From the NCBI RefSeq assembly GCF_905220415.1, contig NC_059537.1:13053593-13117592 (forward strand): 64,000 nt of DNA. Reading direction: 5' to 3'. Positions within the stretch are counted from its first letter, which is position 1; every line of letters starts with the position of its first letter. Of this stretch, positions 21,004-33,771 are shown piece by piece. Source of the stretch: Colias croceus (lineage: Eukaryota > Arthropoda > Insecta > Lepidoptera > Pieridae). The position numbers and the translations under genes are program-made. The notes below the pieces were generated by a model, which was given only the letters and a program-made list of their open reading frames with translations, was not told the DNA's origin and did no database searches.

Positions 21004-21202
21004 CTAGCTGTGCCGCGCGGTTTCACCCGCATTACTCCGCTCCTGTTGGTCTTAGCATGATGATATATAGCCTATATTACTCGTGGATAATGTAGCTTTC
21101 GAATGGTGAAAGAATTTTAAATTAAAATCGGTCCAGTAGTTTATGAGCCTATTCATTACAATCAAACAAACAAAGTGTTCCTCTTTATAATATTAGTGTA
21201 GA
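21004..21202 (-). mobile_element. Helitron group E (minus)
   Basis: CTAG, then CTGTGCCGCGCGGTTTCACC, GCTCCTGTTGGTCTTAGC, TATAGCCTATATTACTCG, ending TTTATAATATTAGTGTAGA. A close relative in the same orientation is at 36104. Confidence 0.8.
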
Positions 21203-22467
21203 TAATATAATAACTACTACAATACTAGCGTTTAGCTTTGTATGTATTCTGTGACAATACTTAAAAAAATCATAGAGTCCTCGTGTCATAGAATCAACGC
21301 TCCATATATGAATCCTCTCCATGAAGCTCCATAAATACAGTAAGTATGCACACTGTCAATATATAAGACAAACTCATAAAATATTTCATTGCAAATTATA
21401 CGTAACAAGAAATACGCAGAATTAATAAGTTCGTTATGATAACTTGATAAGCAAAGACAACTTGAGTTATTTCATAAAGTATTCTGTGAAGCCGCGGGCT
21501 ATGCCTATATAGCTACTGAAACCACGTACAAAGGAACGTAATTTTATGTATATGTAAATATAGAATGTATTAATATGAAAATTAATTTTCGGGATTGAAA
21601 TGCTTATGAATGAAATCTTTGGCGAACGCTACGCTTGAGGTATTAATTTATTTAATAGAAGCGATTAAGGTTAAACCGACTTGTGAATTTCTACGATTAA
21701 CTTTTGATATTGAAATGTATTGCAAATTTCACGAGGCGATAAACCTCTTGGAAATAATTTAATAACATTAAATATATTTATCGCTTTTTTCTAATACAAA
21801 GTAGAGTATTTATTTGATGATTTACAGTAGAATGCTAACACTGAAGTGATGAATTTAAGTCTTGACTCGTACATATCGAATTTAAAAGACAGTAGCAAAC
21901 AGGATTCATGATAAAATGAAGGTAATGTGAAATAAGATAGAAATAAAACCATTTCTAGTCATTTTAAATAATTTATTTAGCTAAACAACACACACAAACT
22001 TAATTACAATTTACAATTTTATATTTTACTTAATGAGCGTATCAAATTTATGAAGAAGTATAGCACATAGGGTCATAGGTAGGTACCAGTAGGAATATAC
22101 ATTAGTATATATGCATAGTATTAGTATTAACTAATACTACAATATGTGATATTGATGTGGTGTGCCACATCAATGCTAAATAAACTAATCTATTAACGTA
22201 AAATACAATCCCACCAAAAACATTTTCATGTAAAATGTTGCCAAGACGAGCCCATATGACTCGCACTGTCAAAAAGTTATCAGATCTCATGTAGAGCCAA
22301 GCTTCTAACACTACACGCCCTAACTCTACAAGGCCTAACTTCACAAACTCTACACCTTAGTCAAAATATGTGGCTTGGCCATTTCGCTACATTCACATCG
22401 GCGTATGGTGAAAAATTAATTCACTGTTCATTACTTTTGTGTTATACAATAGTTCTTGTAGTAACGA
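21203..22467. other. AT-rich non-coding stretch with two hairpins
   Basis: No gene recognised. Two short perfect hairpins occur at 22117-22138 and 22151-22174, listed separately. Confidence 0.55.
22117..22174. repeat. Two adjacent short hairpins
   Basis: AGTATTAGT/ACTAATACT (22117-22138, loop 4) and ATTGATGTGG/CCACATCAAT (22151-22174, loop TGTG). Both stems are perfect. Confidence 0.7.
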
Positions 22468-22528
22468 ACGGAATATATAATTTATTAGGTTTTAGACAAA
22501 GCGGGCGAAGCCGCGGGCGGCAAGCTAG
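22468..22528 (+). mobile_element. Helitron group F 3' fragment (plus)
   Basis: AATTTATTAGGTTTTAGACA, then AAGCGGGCGAAGCCGCGGGC and CAAG-CTAG. Only the last 60 bases are recognisable; compare the full copy at 52943. Confidence 0.65.
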
Positions 22529-24961
22529 TAATTTTAAAAATTAATTAAATATTAACAAAATATAACTAAAACCAAACATTTCATATTAAAAATCTTCATT
22601 GCAAGAGACCAAGACGTCAGAAAACACATAAAATTTCCGTGACTCTCCTCTCCTTGATTGCTCCAACAAATTCAATTACATAAGGATCGCTGGGGAATTA
22701 AAAATAGCAATTACGTAGGTACTCTGAAATGAAACGAATACTTCGATGATTAGTTTGACCCGTTGAGACGGTGCTGGTGTTTATTTAATAATAGTATCGA
22801 AAATAAAGCTTGTTTGATAGGAATTGCGTAACGTAATTGAGATTTGTTTGTTGACTTTATTCTAGCGTAGGTAGATACAAAATTAGTTTCAGACTCAATA
22901 AATAACTGACATGTAAAAGTTAACTTAACATCAATAACATATACAATGTTAGTAGTTGTTTGTAGCTTCAGCCCTCAGTTTTGCTCGTGCTTTCCTAAAA
23001 CAACGATCTTCAGACTATCTTTACCCCATTACGTATCTACTGAAATCTTACTTCTACGTATGTTCATAGGTGATGATCGTCGACTACCACCAGGCGCTCC
23101 ACATTTTTATTCTAGTCCGTTTAAAGTTTTTTTCCGTGGTTGGTAGGTACCTAGGTATCAATGAAGGCTATAAATGTTTAAATGTGAAAGCAATAGACAA
23201 ATCTATTTAAATAAACAGCAAAAGCGTCTGTCCAGTGTAACGTTAAACAAACAATAAATAAGACTAACAACAGAGACCGAGTGAAAACTAATTAATTATA
23301 ATAGCGAATAATGAGAAAATACTGCTGTTTTAAATTATTTCAGTAATTACACGGAGTGCTGAGGGAGATAGCTTCTCTTATTCAAATGTAAGTTATTATA
23401 AACATAAATCGTAGTGTAGTGGAAACTGATGTTCAAATGTATTCGTTTGTTGATGACGTTTTTTTATTTAATGTTTATAATAAAGAAATAAGTGTTGTTT
23501 TCAATATTATTGCAACAATTTATTAATATTTGCAACAATTTTTATCCGAAACTGATAATTCATTTTTCGGATACAAAATCGGATACAAAAGCTATGAAAT
23601 ACGCAAAATTAAGCAACAATATAAAATAAAAGTAGTACCTACAATTATGAGAACTTTAACAAAGTCATAATATATGTAGGTACATTAGTAAAAGCTCCTA
23701 GTAAAAGCAGGCAACATGTCTATTTTTTACTGCTAAAACTTTAAATAAACTACAACTAACATAGAATCACACTAACGACCACATAAATTATAATATCAAA
23801 GTTCACATTGTTGCTTCAAAAAATAAATCTATTTTTATTTTCGTTTTAAAAAAGTTTGGAAGTTTTTTAGCTAATGAAGCATTTTTATGTACTAAGTACT
23901 TAGTATTTTTGTACACTTCATTAAAAATTATCAACAAAAACATTGTTCATAGTAAATTGTATTCAGAAAATCAGTAAATAAATTCAATTTTATATCTTAT
24001 GAACTATTCATACGCTTTTATGTACCTAATTGATTCAACTGATAATTACAATAAGGTGCCTGGTGCAGCAATATTACCTACATCGATAACACACGTAATA
24101 AACCTTTTTGTATTACATAGAAATACGAATTTATACAACATACAGGTATACAGAATAATTAATCTGCATTAATAGATAGATACAATTACATTTTCACTTA
24201 TCTATCTATCCAAAGGTAAAATTCCTTTAGTATTCTTCTTTGACTATTCTTCTGGGTTCTTCTAGAATATTATATCTTGAACAGTTGCTAGTAGATGGCC
24301 CTTAACTCCGGTAACCTAGCTTTATGATGTCAAAATACTCATACAGCTAGATAACCAAAGACAATTAGCCAATCTACGACATTTCTTCTTTCTTCTCTTC
24401 TATTTCTTCAATCTTCTTTTTTTTCGATGGTTGTGATTCAGAAGAATCTTCATGATCTTATACAAAATGATACTTGAAATAGTTGTTTATACATTATTTT
24501 TATTTAAACATGTAAAGAACAACAAACTGAAGGAAAAATACAATTATAATAGATATTAATTATTATTAATTGGCACATATAATAAAGATGAGAAGTAATA
24601 AATGAATACACAATTATAATTTATGCTGTCAAATTAAATTTCGATAATTTGTCCGTTACAAAAAACTAAACAAACTAAATACTTTACAAAGAGTTCTAGT
24701 TTGATAACATGTGTTTACATAAAAATTGTTATGTCTATAAAGTTACAATACAATTGTTCCTTGTACTACAATTGTGATATCAACATATTTATAATATTAT
24801 TTATTTTAATATTTTAAACACTTCAATACCTATAAGTTGATCGCCTTCTTCAGCTTGCAGAGTGAGCTCGACCCTGAAATTGAGATAATTTGATGTTAAT
24901 ATATTTTTCTTAAATGTTAAATTATTACAACACCATTTCTTATTACATTTCTTCTGTGTAA
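22529..24961. other. AT-rich non-coding stretch
   Basis: No gene recognised. One speculative splice-like segment at 23344-23387 is reported as a finding. The 66-codon frame at 22946 has no domain. A pyrimidine-rich stretch occurs around 24380-24425. Confidence 0.55.
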
Positions 24962-25144
24962 TCCATACTAATATTATAAATGCGAAAGTAACTCTGTCTG
25001 TCTGTCTGTTACTCAATCACTCCTAAACTACTGAACCAATTTGCATGAAATTTGGTATGGAGATATTTTGATACCCGAGAAAGGACATAGGCTACCTTTT
25101 ATTGCGAAATATGTACCACGGGCGAAGCCGGGGCGGACCACTAG
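24962..25144 (+). mobile_element. Helitron group B (plus), full length
   Basis: TCCATACTAATATTATAAAT start, (CTGT)n, AACCAATTTGCATGAAATTT, CCCGAGAAAGGACATAGGC, end CGGGCGAAGCCGGGGCGGAC-CA-CTAG, followed by T and preceded by A. Confidence 0.8.
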
Positions 25145-27662
25145 TAAGAAATAAATGCGACAATGATCATTTGTTATAACAAGTTTTAAATATCATATTT
25201 ACATATAGTTCAAGTAGATTTTGGAATATACCAAAACAAACACGCTATTTACTACAACAACGTTTAACAAATTATAATTCATAAAAAGAGTTACTCAAAG
25301 CTCCTATAACAAAATAACCCTAATTCTCAGGAATTAAAAACGTCGCACTCTTCGTGAATTCAAATTAAAAACGCAGTAAGAATCTCGAGTTTCGTTTGCG
25401 TATTAATTCTGAGCCAAGATCACAGGATTAAAGGGTGCTTCACAAAAGAGCTTTGGCGCATTGTAATTTATTTTTGTTGAACTCGATCGCAATTAGATAG
25501 ATCTCGATCCTTTTTGGGGTCCGATATTGAGATAAAGACCTTGTAATAAAGGTTATGTAAGTACCATCGAAGTATAAGTAAAGGTACTTATGTTCAATAT
25601 GGTGAGGAGTTTGAATATGTTCTATTATTGATAGTTTTCAACTAAGCTTTTCGTAAAGGATGGAAGGTTTGCAATTCAGTAGTAAGTTAAAAGCAGTTTA
25701 ATCTACTTAAGAAATATTCGTTAGTCTCGCTAAAACTTGGGAACGGTTGGTCTGATTTACCTGATTTGAGATATTATGTGTCCTAGTCTAAGGAAGGTTT
25801 AACATTGAGAAGAATAAAAAATAAGTTGCGGTTGATACGAAGTTCACAGATATCTAGAACCTATATAGGCGTGTCTATTTAAAATGAAACTAACTAATTG
25901 TATCAGAAAAGAATATAATATTTTTTAAACATAGCACAACATTACCGAATTCATCGTGATTGTAAAATGACTCAATGTTAAGAAACATGTTCACAAACGT
26001 GACGCGTCCATTCTAATGATCATTAAACTTCGATGTCTCTAAAGTATAGTCTAATTTAACAAAATGACATATCAGTTTTTACTTGGAAATGCGTGTAACG
26101 ATCCTTACACTCCCACGTTTGAATACCTGTACCTATTATCAACTAATAAACAATAATAAACACTTCTTTTATTTATGGTTAAACTCTTCGTAACAAGCAA
26201 CTTAAATAAAATTGAAAACAGTTTATTTTTAATCTCATTAATTCCCTAACCAAAAGAGTCCCTAAAGATTGTTTCCTACTTTATAGCAAACTTATTGAGC
26301 ACGTTTCACTAAGAGCAAAAAAACTCAACCTTAATTATCTTTCTACACAACCAAACCCCTCAAACCACAATAACATCGCTTCAAAAATAACACTGAATAA
26401 GACATCGCGAACAGTTAATTAGTTGTGCAAAGATTCCTCAAGCATTCGCGGTAACATTGTTAACCAAACATTACCGACCATTTTACTTTGAGCCCCCATT
26501 CATTCGGCTAATTATATAGACTCATGAAGAGAAGATCATCAACATGAGGGGTCCTGTTACTTTGGTTTTCACAAATGACCGTGACTGGCCGGAAAGTATG
26601 GACACAAGTACAGTTGAATTTTCTCTGACATTGATTGTGTTGTTTTTAGATTCTCGGACAATTGTGTTTTTAAATGTTCTGTTAGACGACCATAGACTAA
26701 GATAAAGATAGCTAATGTACTAAATTGTGATAGTATAGATTTTTTTATATCCACATAAAAATTGCCTCTGTCTTATTTTGGTTTCATATTATCATTCAAG
26801 AAGTACAAACTAACACTTAGATACATTTATATATTTGTATAACGTTGCAAAGTATTAGAAAATAAACTATAATATACTTAATACACGAATGTTCCCATTC
26901 CGGCAATTCCAAGATCAAATTACCATAAGATGACGTCACGCATTATACATATAAGACCTCTCTAAGAAATTCTCATACATAAAAGGTAAGTAGAAAATCG
27001 TATATTTACGTGTATCTATGCACTTTACAGTTCGCCGCTGGACCGTTATTTCTATCTAGATTTACATGATTTCCTCAAGAACCTTATACTTAGCCGAGTT
27101 ACGCTTGCGTATATCACATTAATTTTCCACTTTTCTATTTTCCTGGCTTGTATTTTCATAATTAATTTTATCAGCTTTAAGATTAAGAAGCATTTATAAG
27201 TAAAAGTCAAGAAATAATAAGATTATGAATATAATACAGAGAAAAGAAACAGAAACGAAAAGGATTAAAATTTAATAACTCGTTATTTGATTAAAACCTC
27301 TTATGTATACTATAATGTACAAAATGACCAAGACACATACACACAATATGAAAATACGTTTGTTAAATATTTACTAACTTAAAAATATCCAAAGCATTAT
27401 GAATAGGTTATTTACATCCGACTCTTTGGAATACACCTACGCGTGTTAGAGTTAAGGTCCGGTACACACATATTAAAATAATACTTTTACACTTTTTCTT
27501 CATTATTTAAAGTACTATTTGCATTATTTTAATAGTGGGTACTGTTTTAATGTTGATGAAGTTTAAATTAGAATGGTGTTAAAAGTTCTATGCGTAAAGT
27601 TTTAAAATAATCTTTTACGACCTTATACATAGATAAATAAATAAATAATAATAATACCCACA
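25145..27662. other. AT-rich non-coding stretch
   Basis: No gene or repeat recognised on either strand. Confidence 0.6.
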
Positions 27663-27860
27663 TCTATATATATAAAACTCAAAGGTGACTGATATAGTGA
27701 TCTATCAACGCACAGCCCAAACCACTGCACGTATCGGGCTGAAATTTGGCATGCAGGTAGATGTCATAACGTAGGCGTCCCCTAAGAAAGGATTTCCCGA
27801 AATTCTTGCGGGAACGGGGAAAAACGGGGATGCACGTACAAAGTCGTGGGCGGAAGCTAG
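27663..27860 (+). mobile_element. Helitron group G (plus)
   Basis: TCTATATATATAAAACTCAA start, GCACGTATCGGGCTGAAAT, TCTTGCGGGAACGGGGAAAA, end CAAAGTCGTGGGCGGAAG-CTAG. The body differs from the other groups; only the ends and the GGGAACGGG word tie it to them. Confidence 0.65.
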
Positions 27861-27877
27861 TTATATATAAAGCCTCT

Positions 27878-28042
27878 GGCTGTGCCGCGCATTTTTTATT
27901 CTGTTTGTATAATTGTATACTTAACCTATATTACAGTTAAGTTTCATCCAAATCCAACTAGTATTTTTTTCGTGAAATAGTAAAAAACATATTACATACA
28001 CACATCATCTCAAGCTTTCGTATTTATTACTATAGTATTATA
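27878..28042 (-). mobile_element. Decayed Helitron, group E-like (minus)
   Basis: CTGGCTGTGCCGCGCATTTT resembles the group-E terminus with CTAG changed to CTGG. AACCTATATTACAG and TTTCATCCAAATCC follow, and it closes near TATAGTATTATAAG. Confidence 0.45.
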
Positions 28043-28298
28043 AGATATACCTAACCACATACCCATTATTTAATTATTAAACGATCTATTAAATCAACCA
28101 AACCGATAGCATCACGTCTGCACAAGGCAATTCCGACAAAACGCCATATTCATGTGACGTACTTTGAATATCAATAAACTGTGTGGTGACAAACGCATTC
28201 AAATTGTATCTTTTTTAAACACTCCACGCATGTCGAAGGACGAAATGCGTAACGTATGTCGTGATATCCTGTTATTCTGGGACCTTTGTTAAATATAA

Positions 28299-28434
28299 TC
28301 TATATGTATTATTCTTTCCTTTGTAACTAAACTCCTAGGCAATGGCTTGGCCGATTTGAAAAGGATTTCGTTTATTGGGTAGGTCTGACAATAGGTCATA
28401 AAGGACGATCTGGTCGACTAGCAGAGTCAGCTAG
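28299..28434 (+). mobile_element. Possible decayed Helitron (plus)
   Basis: TCTATATGTATTATTC start and AGAGTCAG-CTAG end with A/T insertion context. The middle (AACTAAACTCCTAGGCAATG, CCGATTTGAAAAGG) has the general pattern but no terminal hairpin remains. Confidence 0.35.
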
Positions 28435-31400
28435 TAATTGATATTATTTATCGTTTTATCTTCAATAAGTACTATGAGATAGTACCTAGTTACACGTAGT
28501 TAGTTAGTTACTGCTACTCAAGCATCACTATCTATACCTGTAGTAATATGTCTTCTATTATAGCCAAAAAATTAAACTATTCTCTATAATGCTTGAGAAA
28601 AACAAACACTATATATACATTTTACAAAGCTTGCTATCATTTCTATAGAAAAATAAAGAGACAAAGACATTGGACATCAAAATAATAACAATAAGCTAAT
28701 AAATGACAAACGGGAAAATACATTTCTCGGTAATATTTCAGTGGATTAGTATGATTACATAAATATCTTCAATGATAATAATTTCCTAATCGAATTTACT
28801 TCTTAATTATAATACTTATTGTATTCCTGACACAGATATAGAATCTACCAATTTTTTTACTTGATTACATTCGTTATCAGGTTTTTACAATAATTTACTA
28901 AGAAATTGTACAATAAAATACTAGGTAATACATATGTATTGTAAATCGTCTTATAAATCTTTACAAATGATGATTCTCCAAATGCGTATAAAATTAGTCA
29001 TTATCTTATAACACAGGTTTCAAAATGCCATTAGGTTTGCATGACTTGACTTTATATGTATTTTATTACTGTATAGTCACTTTAATTTTGTATTCATCAA
29101 AGATCCGAATATAGATTTAAAGAACCCATACCTTGAGCTAAAAATACAAGTAACCATATCAGTTTTCCTGTTAATTTTCACACCTTATACATTACTTGAA
29201 GCCAAAACATGCGAAATAATTACCTACCTACTCATTTATCTGTGATCCGCTTTTAAAATTCTATATTTAACCAAGGTAGGTACCCATTCTACGACAAGCG
29301 CATGGAAATTATTCCTTTCATTTCAAACGTTTTATATGAAGTCCAAAAACCTTCCAATTTTCGAAAGCACGTATCAAAACTCGTTGAAATCCGACTATCT
29401 AGTTTGGATTAGTCATGCTTATTACGTGCATGCAATCCAGATTCAAGTCTGTTTCCACACCGATGCTGTAACAAATAATTGGCCAACTCGATCGATGCAA
29501 TATAAACTTAATACGAGACGAACAGCGCCATTTAAGGACCTACTAAAGTCTTTAAAGTAGGTTTATTGCTAATCGTGAGGCATTCTCTGATCTTATGTGT
29601 AAAGTCAAAATTTGCATACACATTACGTAGTACGTCAGATGTTCTGCCACCTGTAGTTTAAACTCAGATTTAATTAAACAGATAGTTTATATACGGCGAA
29701 CTACGAACATTTCAAAACAAGTTTCTTTAGTTCATGAAAAGAGTTTTTCAAAGCGCAAATCAAGAAAAGTATTTATCTAAACAACATAAGACTCAGCTTA
29801 ACCATTACATAAACTAAAGACTATATTTATCCAATTTCATGTCCACCGTGTTACAAACTATGGAAACTAACCACGTATTCGACAGGACAATAGCCAATAC
29901 AAACTTGTATCTATTACTTCACAAGTTACAAGTCTAGACAAACAGGAATGAGAACAGTCTGTTGGAAAGCGCCTTAAAAGGCAAAGCAATTGATGTTGAA
30001 AGTAGAAACGTCTTATTTAATATAGACCAGTTATCAGGCGTCGGTGAAACATTAAGTAGGTACAAATACGTTTAACTTTTTTAATATATCTTTTAAACAC
30101 GATAGTATAAAGTAGAAGTTTCTTTAGATTTTTTCCTACAATTAAGGGGTTGTTATTATTGCTTAGAAGCTACAAAGTTTGCGAGAATACTACATGATTA
30201 AAATCCTGAAAACTTTTTGTAATTTCTATCACTATACTGCGTTTTAACCATCTTTGAACTGCGCATCAATGATTTTCTTTTCTATTTCTCTATAGAATTT
30301 ATATACAGTAAAAGGAGGGGTACTTCCTGCCTCTACTATTTAATTATGATTGCTATGATATTGCCTTTGTTCAAAGATTTAAACCACAAGGTGCTAGAAC
30401 ACACCTGTGGGCAAAAAATCAAAGCACGTTTATTTAAATCACTATATTATTTGCATTCAGTATTGATACCTTTCGACGTATCGAACTACAAAGAACCAAA
30501 TACTAAACAAAATTTGCTTTAGGAATTTGAAATGTAAATGAAGCGTCTTCGTAACGAATTTACCCATATAAGTCGACGCGAGAAGAAGAGACGGATAAAA
30601 ACCTAGTTATAATTATTGTAACCGGCTTTTCTTTGAAACACCATAAGTCAGTTTTATTTTTCTAGGGTTCAAAAAGGTCAACCTTGTGAAATTTTTTGCA
30701 CAGAAAGCAAAACTTCGTTCCCAAAATAATCATAAATTTTCAAATTCTAAATTGAATTGATTTCAACAAAACTGACTAAGTATGAATAAAAAGTAAATAC
30801 TAACCAAAGAAATAAAATATAGACTATCAATCAAAACTACAATCCATATGAAGCCAGAAGAAAAACTATCTTGAAAACGATAAATTAAGAAACGTCGTAA
30901 CAATCAGAACAGATTAATTTTCCATTTAATTACTTCGCCTGCTCATTCATTGGCGCTATAACAATAATTGATTCATTCAACACGCATCTCAAACGTCAAT
31001 TAAAATTAACTTCAATACTAATTTATTAAACAATTCTATCTTTTTTCCCAACAATTATACAATACATTATTACAATATGCAAAACATTCACAAATCCTCT
31101 CTTCCATTCGAATGTAATAGTCAACTAAAGTTATGTATAAAGTAAGCGCCTCAGAGCATAAAAAACCGAGTCACGCTCTGAAGAACAGAACATCGCCTTA
31201 TGAAAAACGAATTCCTCTCTAGAATTAACGTTTTTGCAAGCGTTTATATCTTTATACCATTGTCGAGACAACTCTTTATATAGACTAGTTGTTTTTTAAT
31301 GCATTCTGACAACATTTTTCAATGGTCCGCATCATTATGCTGCCAGGTGTATGCGCAACGGAAACAGCTGAATGAAGATTGTAAAATTTATTAATTACAA

Positions 31401-31453
31401 ACGTACTAGTTTTTAGAACCTGTATTTTTAAATAGGGCTGAATTCATTCGCGC
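28435..31453. other. AT-rich non-coding stretch
   Basis: About 3 kb with no gene or repeat recognised. The 74-codon frame at 29336 has no domain. Confidence 0.6.
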
Positions 31454-31913
31454 TTAAGGGGGGTTAGGCGGTGAGCAAAAATTCAGCTTTTCGGGTCTGA
31501 GGTAAGCGGTGAGGGGTTCCGCGTTTAGTATGGAATCAACGTGCTCGAAACTAAAAAACGTAAGCGCCATTCACATTTTTATCAAAAAGTGAATGAAAAT
31601 ATTTAGTATTTTCTAAATCTAAAACAGTCACGAAATCGAGAAGGTAAATGCCTATGTACTTGTGATTTTATACGAATTATTATCGTAAAATACGGTTGTA
31701 ATGAGCATTTATATGATATTTTAGAGGTAACTTCAGGATTTTTTTTTATCGAGCAAAATTTTTCCTATCGTGTTTTGGAAACAGTCATACATACGTTCTG
31801 TAATACATATTAGAAATTTCAGAGCGAAAATTCTTTAATATTTTCAATTATAGCTCATAGAAAACAGTCCATTTTGCCGTGTTCACCTACTAAGGGCCCT
31901 TAAGGCTCTCAAA
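31454..31913. mobile_element. PiggyBac-type MITE with TTAA target duplication
   Basis: 452 bp (31458-31909) flanked by TTAA on both sides (31454-31457 and 31910-31913). The termini are imperfect inverted repeats: GGGGGGTTAGGCGGTGA at the left, and GGGCCCTTAGTAGGTGA reading inward from the right. TTAA duplication and G-rich or C-rich ends are hallmarks of piggyBac-family elements. No transposase frame is present, so it is non-autonomous. A second copy, about 95 percent identical by eye, lies at 53849. Confidence 0.78.
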
Positions 31914-32204
31914 GATGCGCGGGAGTGTTTGTAATGGTGGAATTATGCGATGAAAAACAAAGTGAAACAAATTGAACGATCGCTAACAAACTTCGATACG
32001 GACAGTATTCACAAGCACAACATATAATTATACAATATACTATATATACGTACCAACCAACCAAATCGCTCCAAAAAACACACGAACAAAAACAAAATAA
32101 ACTAAAAATTGAACACGATAAATCTACGTAAAAAGGCCAAAAGAGAATTACCTTAAAAGGGTTAGTAAGACCTTATACACAAAAACCAGCGGTGCAAACC
32201 ACAC
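31914..32204. other. AT-rich non-coding stretch
   Basis: Nothing recognised. Confidence 0.55.
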
Positions 32205-32392
32205 TGTTGATTGAGAAAGACTGGCGACCGGTTTGCGTGGGCCACCCCTCCCCCCGCGGGGTGTAGCCGCCAGGGCGTCGGAGGGGAAAGATAACACGCT
32301 CGGAAGGACCCTGTAATGGTCGAAATGGCTCCCTTGGCAGGTGCGTATACCTGCGACGAAATAAAGATACCTGCGGTCCGGATTTCACGTTA
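32205..32392. other. GC-rich block of unknown nature
   Basis: A sharply bounded GC-rich segment in AT-rich DNA, with CCCCTCCCCCCGCGGGG near 32245-32261 and GGCAGGTGCGTATACCTGC near 32335-32353, the latter containing the inverted words GCAGGT and ACCTGC. AATAAAG follows at 32359. A 71-codon minus frame spans it but shows no domain. It could be a transposon fragment, a solo LTR piece, or an untranslated exon; I cannot decide. Confidence 0.45.
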
Positions 32393-33541
32393 TTTTCGAA
32401 TGGTCAGTGGAATTTTCTGGAACGTTACACGAATTTGATGTTAACGAAATTGTTAATAATATTATATTAAATTATAATAAGTCGAAGAAAACTTTTTGAT
32501 ATTGTAGGTATTTTATTCAAATGAAAGTTAAGCTATAGGTGCCTAATTCCAAGAATTATAAATTCGCAAGAATGAAGTATTGCCAACTTATGAATTACAT
32601 GAAACGGTTCGTTAATAACTTTTCTGCTAATTAAATCTTCTTAGCTAATTTGGCACACAAATTTCGATCATTATCTAATAAAAAAACTTCGTAACTGTCA
32701 GCAACGTTAATGATTACATTTGTAATTTCTTTCGTTACATACATTCTTACTCAAAATGTCTCACATTACACCGCCTACGAAGCCTTACATCGTCACAAGT
32801 CATTAGACGAGGTAAACGCCAGAATTACCCCACAAAAGAGCTCATTTACATTAAGGAGTAAATAAAATTTAAATTCAAGAGATTTTTGCCTTGGAGACCT
32901 GTAATTTGACATTAGATTGCTTAAATTAACATTCTGGGTATGAGCTCGTTTCAATTTGGATTGCCTTCTATAGATTTTTTTTTATTTCTAGCTAAACAAA
33001 CCAGGTTTTATTTAGATTCTTTATTAATAGATTCATTATAATTATAAATCGAGAATGTAAATGCTATCACCCATTAGTATGTTATAGCTCAGGAAAAAGC
33101 CTAAAGCCTAAAATAAATAGATAATAATTAACGCAAATAAACAATACCTAATACTAATAAAGGATTCCAATGTTATAATAACTAAACCAATATCCATATT
33201 AACAATGGTAAATACTGCTAAAAATATACGATTCGAAGCAAACATAAAATGCGTGTTGCACAGTCTAGTCAGTCAACATTATCCTAAAATTCAAGGCGAA
33301 CGAGTTTGGAGACAAAATTTTAATGACCCTATTAACATATATTTTAAAATAAATGTATATCGCGATTTTGCAAGATTGCATATGTTTCTACGAATCTGTA
33401 ATAACTTTAGACCTCGAATAAAAGGAGAGATTTCGTTGTAATTGAGAAATCTTCAAAATTATGTCCAGCAAAAATATAACAAATTAACTGCAAGCTTCAA
33501 AAAAGTCATAAGCTTCGAATAGAGATGTTATTATCTATATT
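32393..33541. other. AT-rich non-coding stretch
   Basis: No gene recognised. The 78-codon frame at 33205-33441 has no domain I know. Confidence 0.55.
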
Positions 33542-33771
33542 TCTATACTAACATTATAAAGAGGAAAGGTTTGTAATTATGTATGTATGTATGGTTTTCA
33601 CGCATAAACTACTGGACCGATTTCAAAAATTCTAATCTTCACCATTAAAAAGCTGCATCTTCACTGAGCAACATAGGCATAGGCATATATTTATCCTGGA
33701 AATCCCACGGAAACGGGAACTATGCGGGTTTTTCTTTGAAAACGCGGGCGAGGCCGCAGGCGGAAAGCTAG
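33542..33771 (+). mobile_element. Helitron group A variant (plus)
   Basis: TCTATACTAACATTATAAAG start, GAGGAAAGGTTTGTA, (TATG)n, TCACGCATAAACTACTGGAC, AATCCCACGGAAACGGGAAC, end GCGGGCGAGGCCGCAGGCGG-AAAG-CTAG. The GAGGAAAGGTTTGTA start is the one that reappears on the hybrid copy at 58888. Confidence 0.75.
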
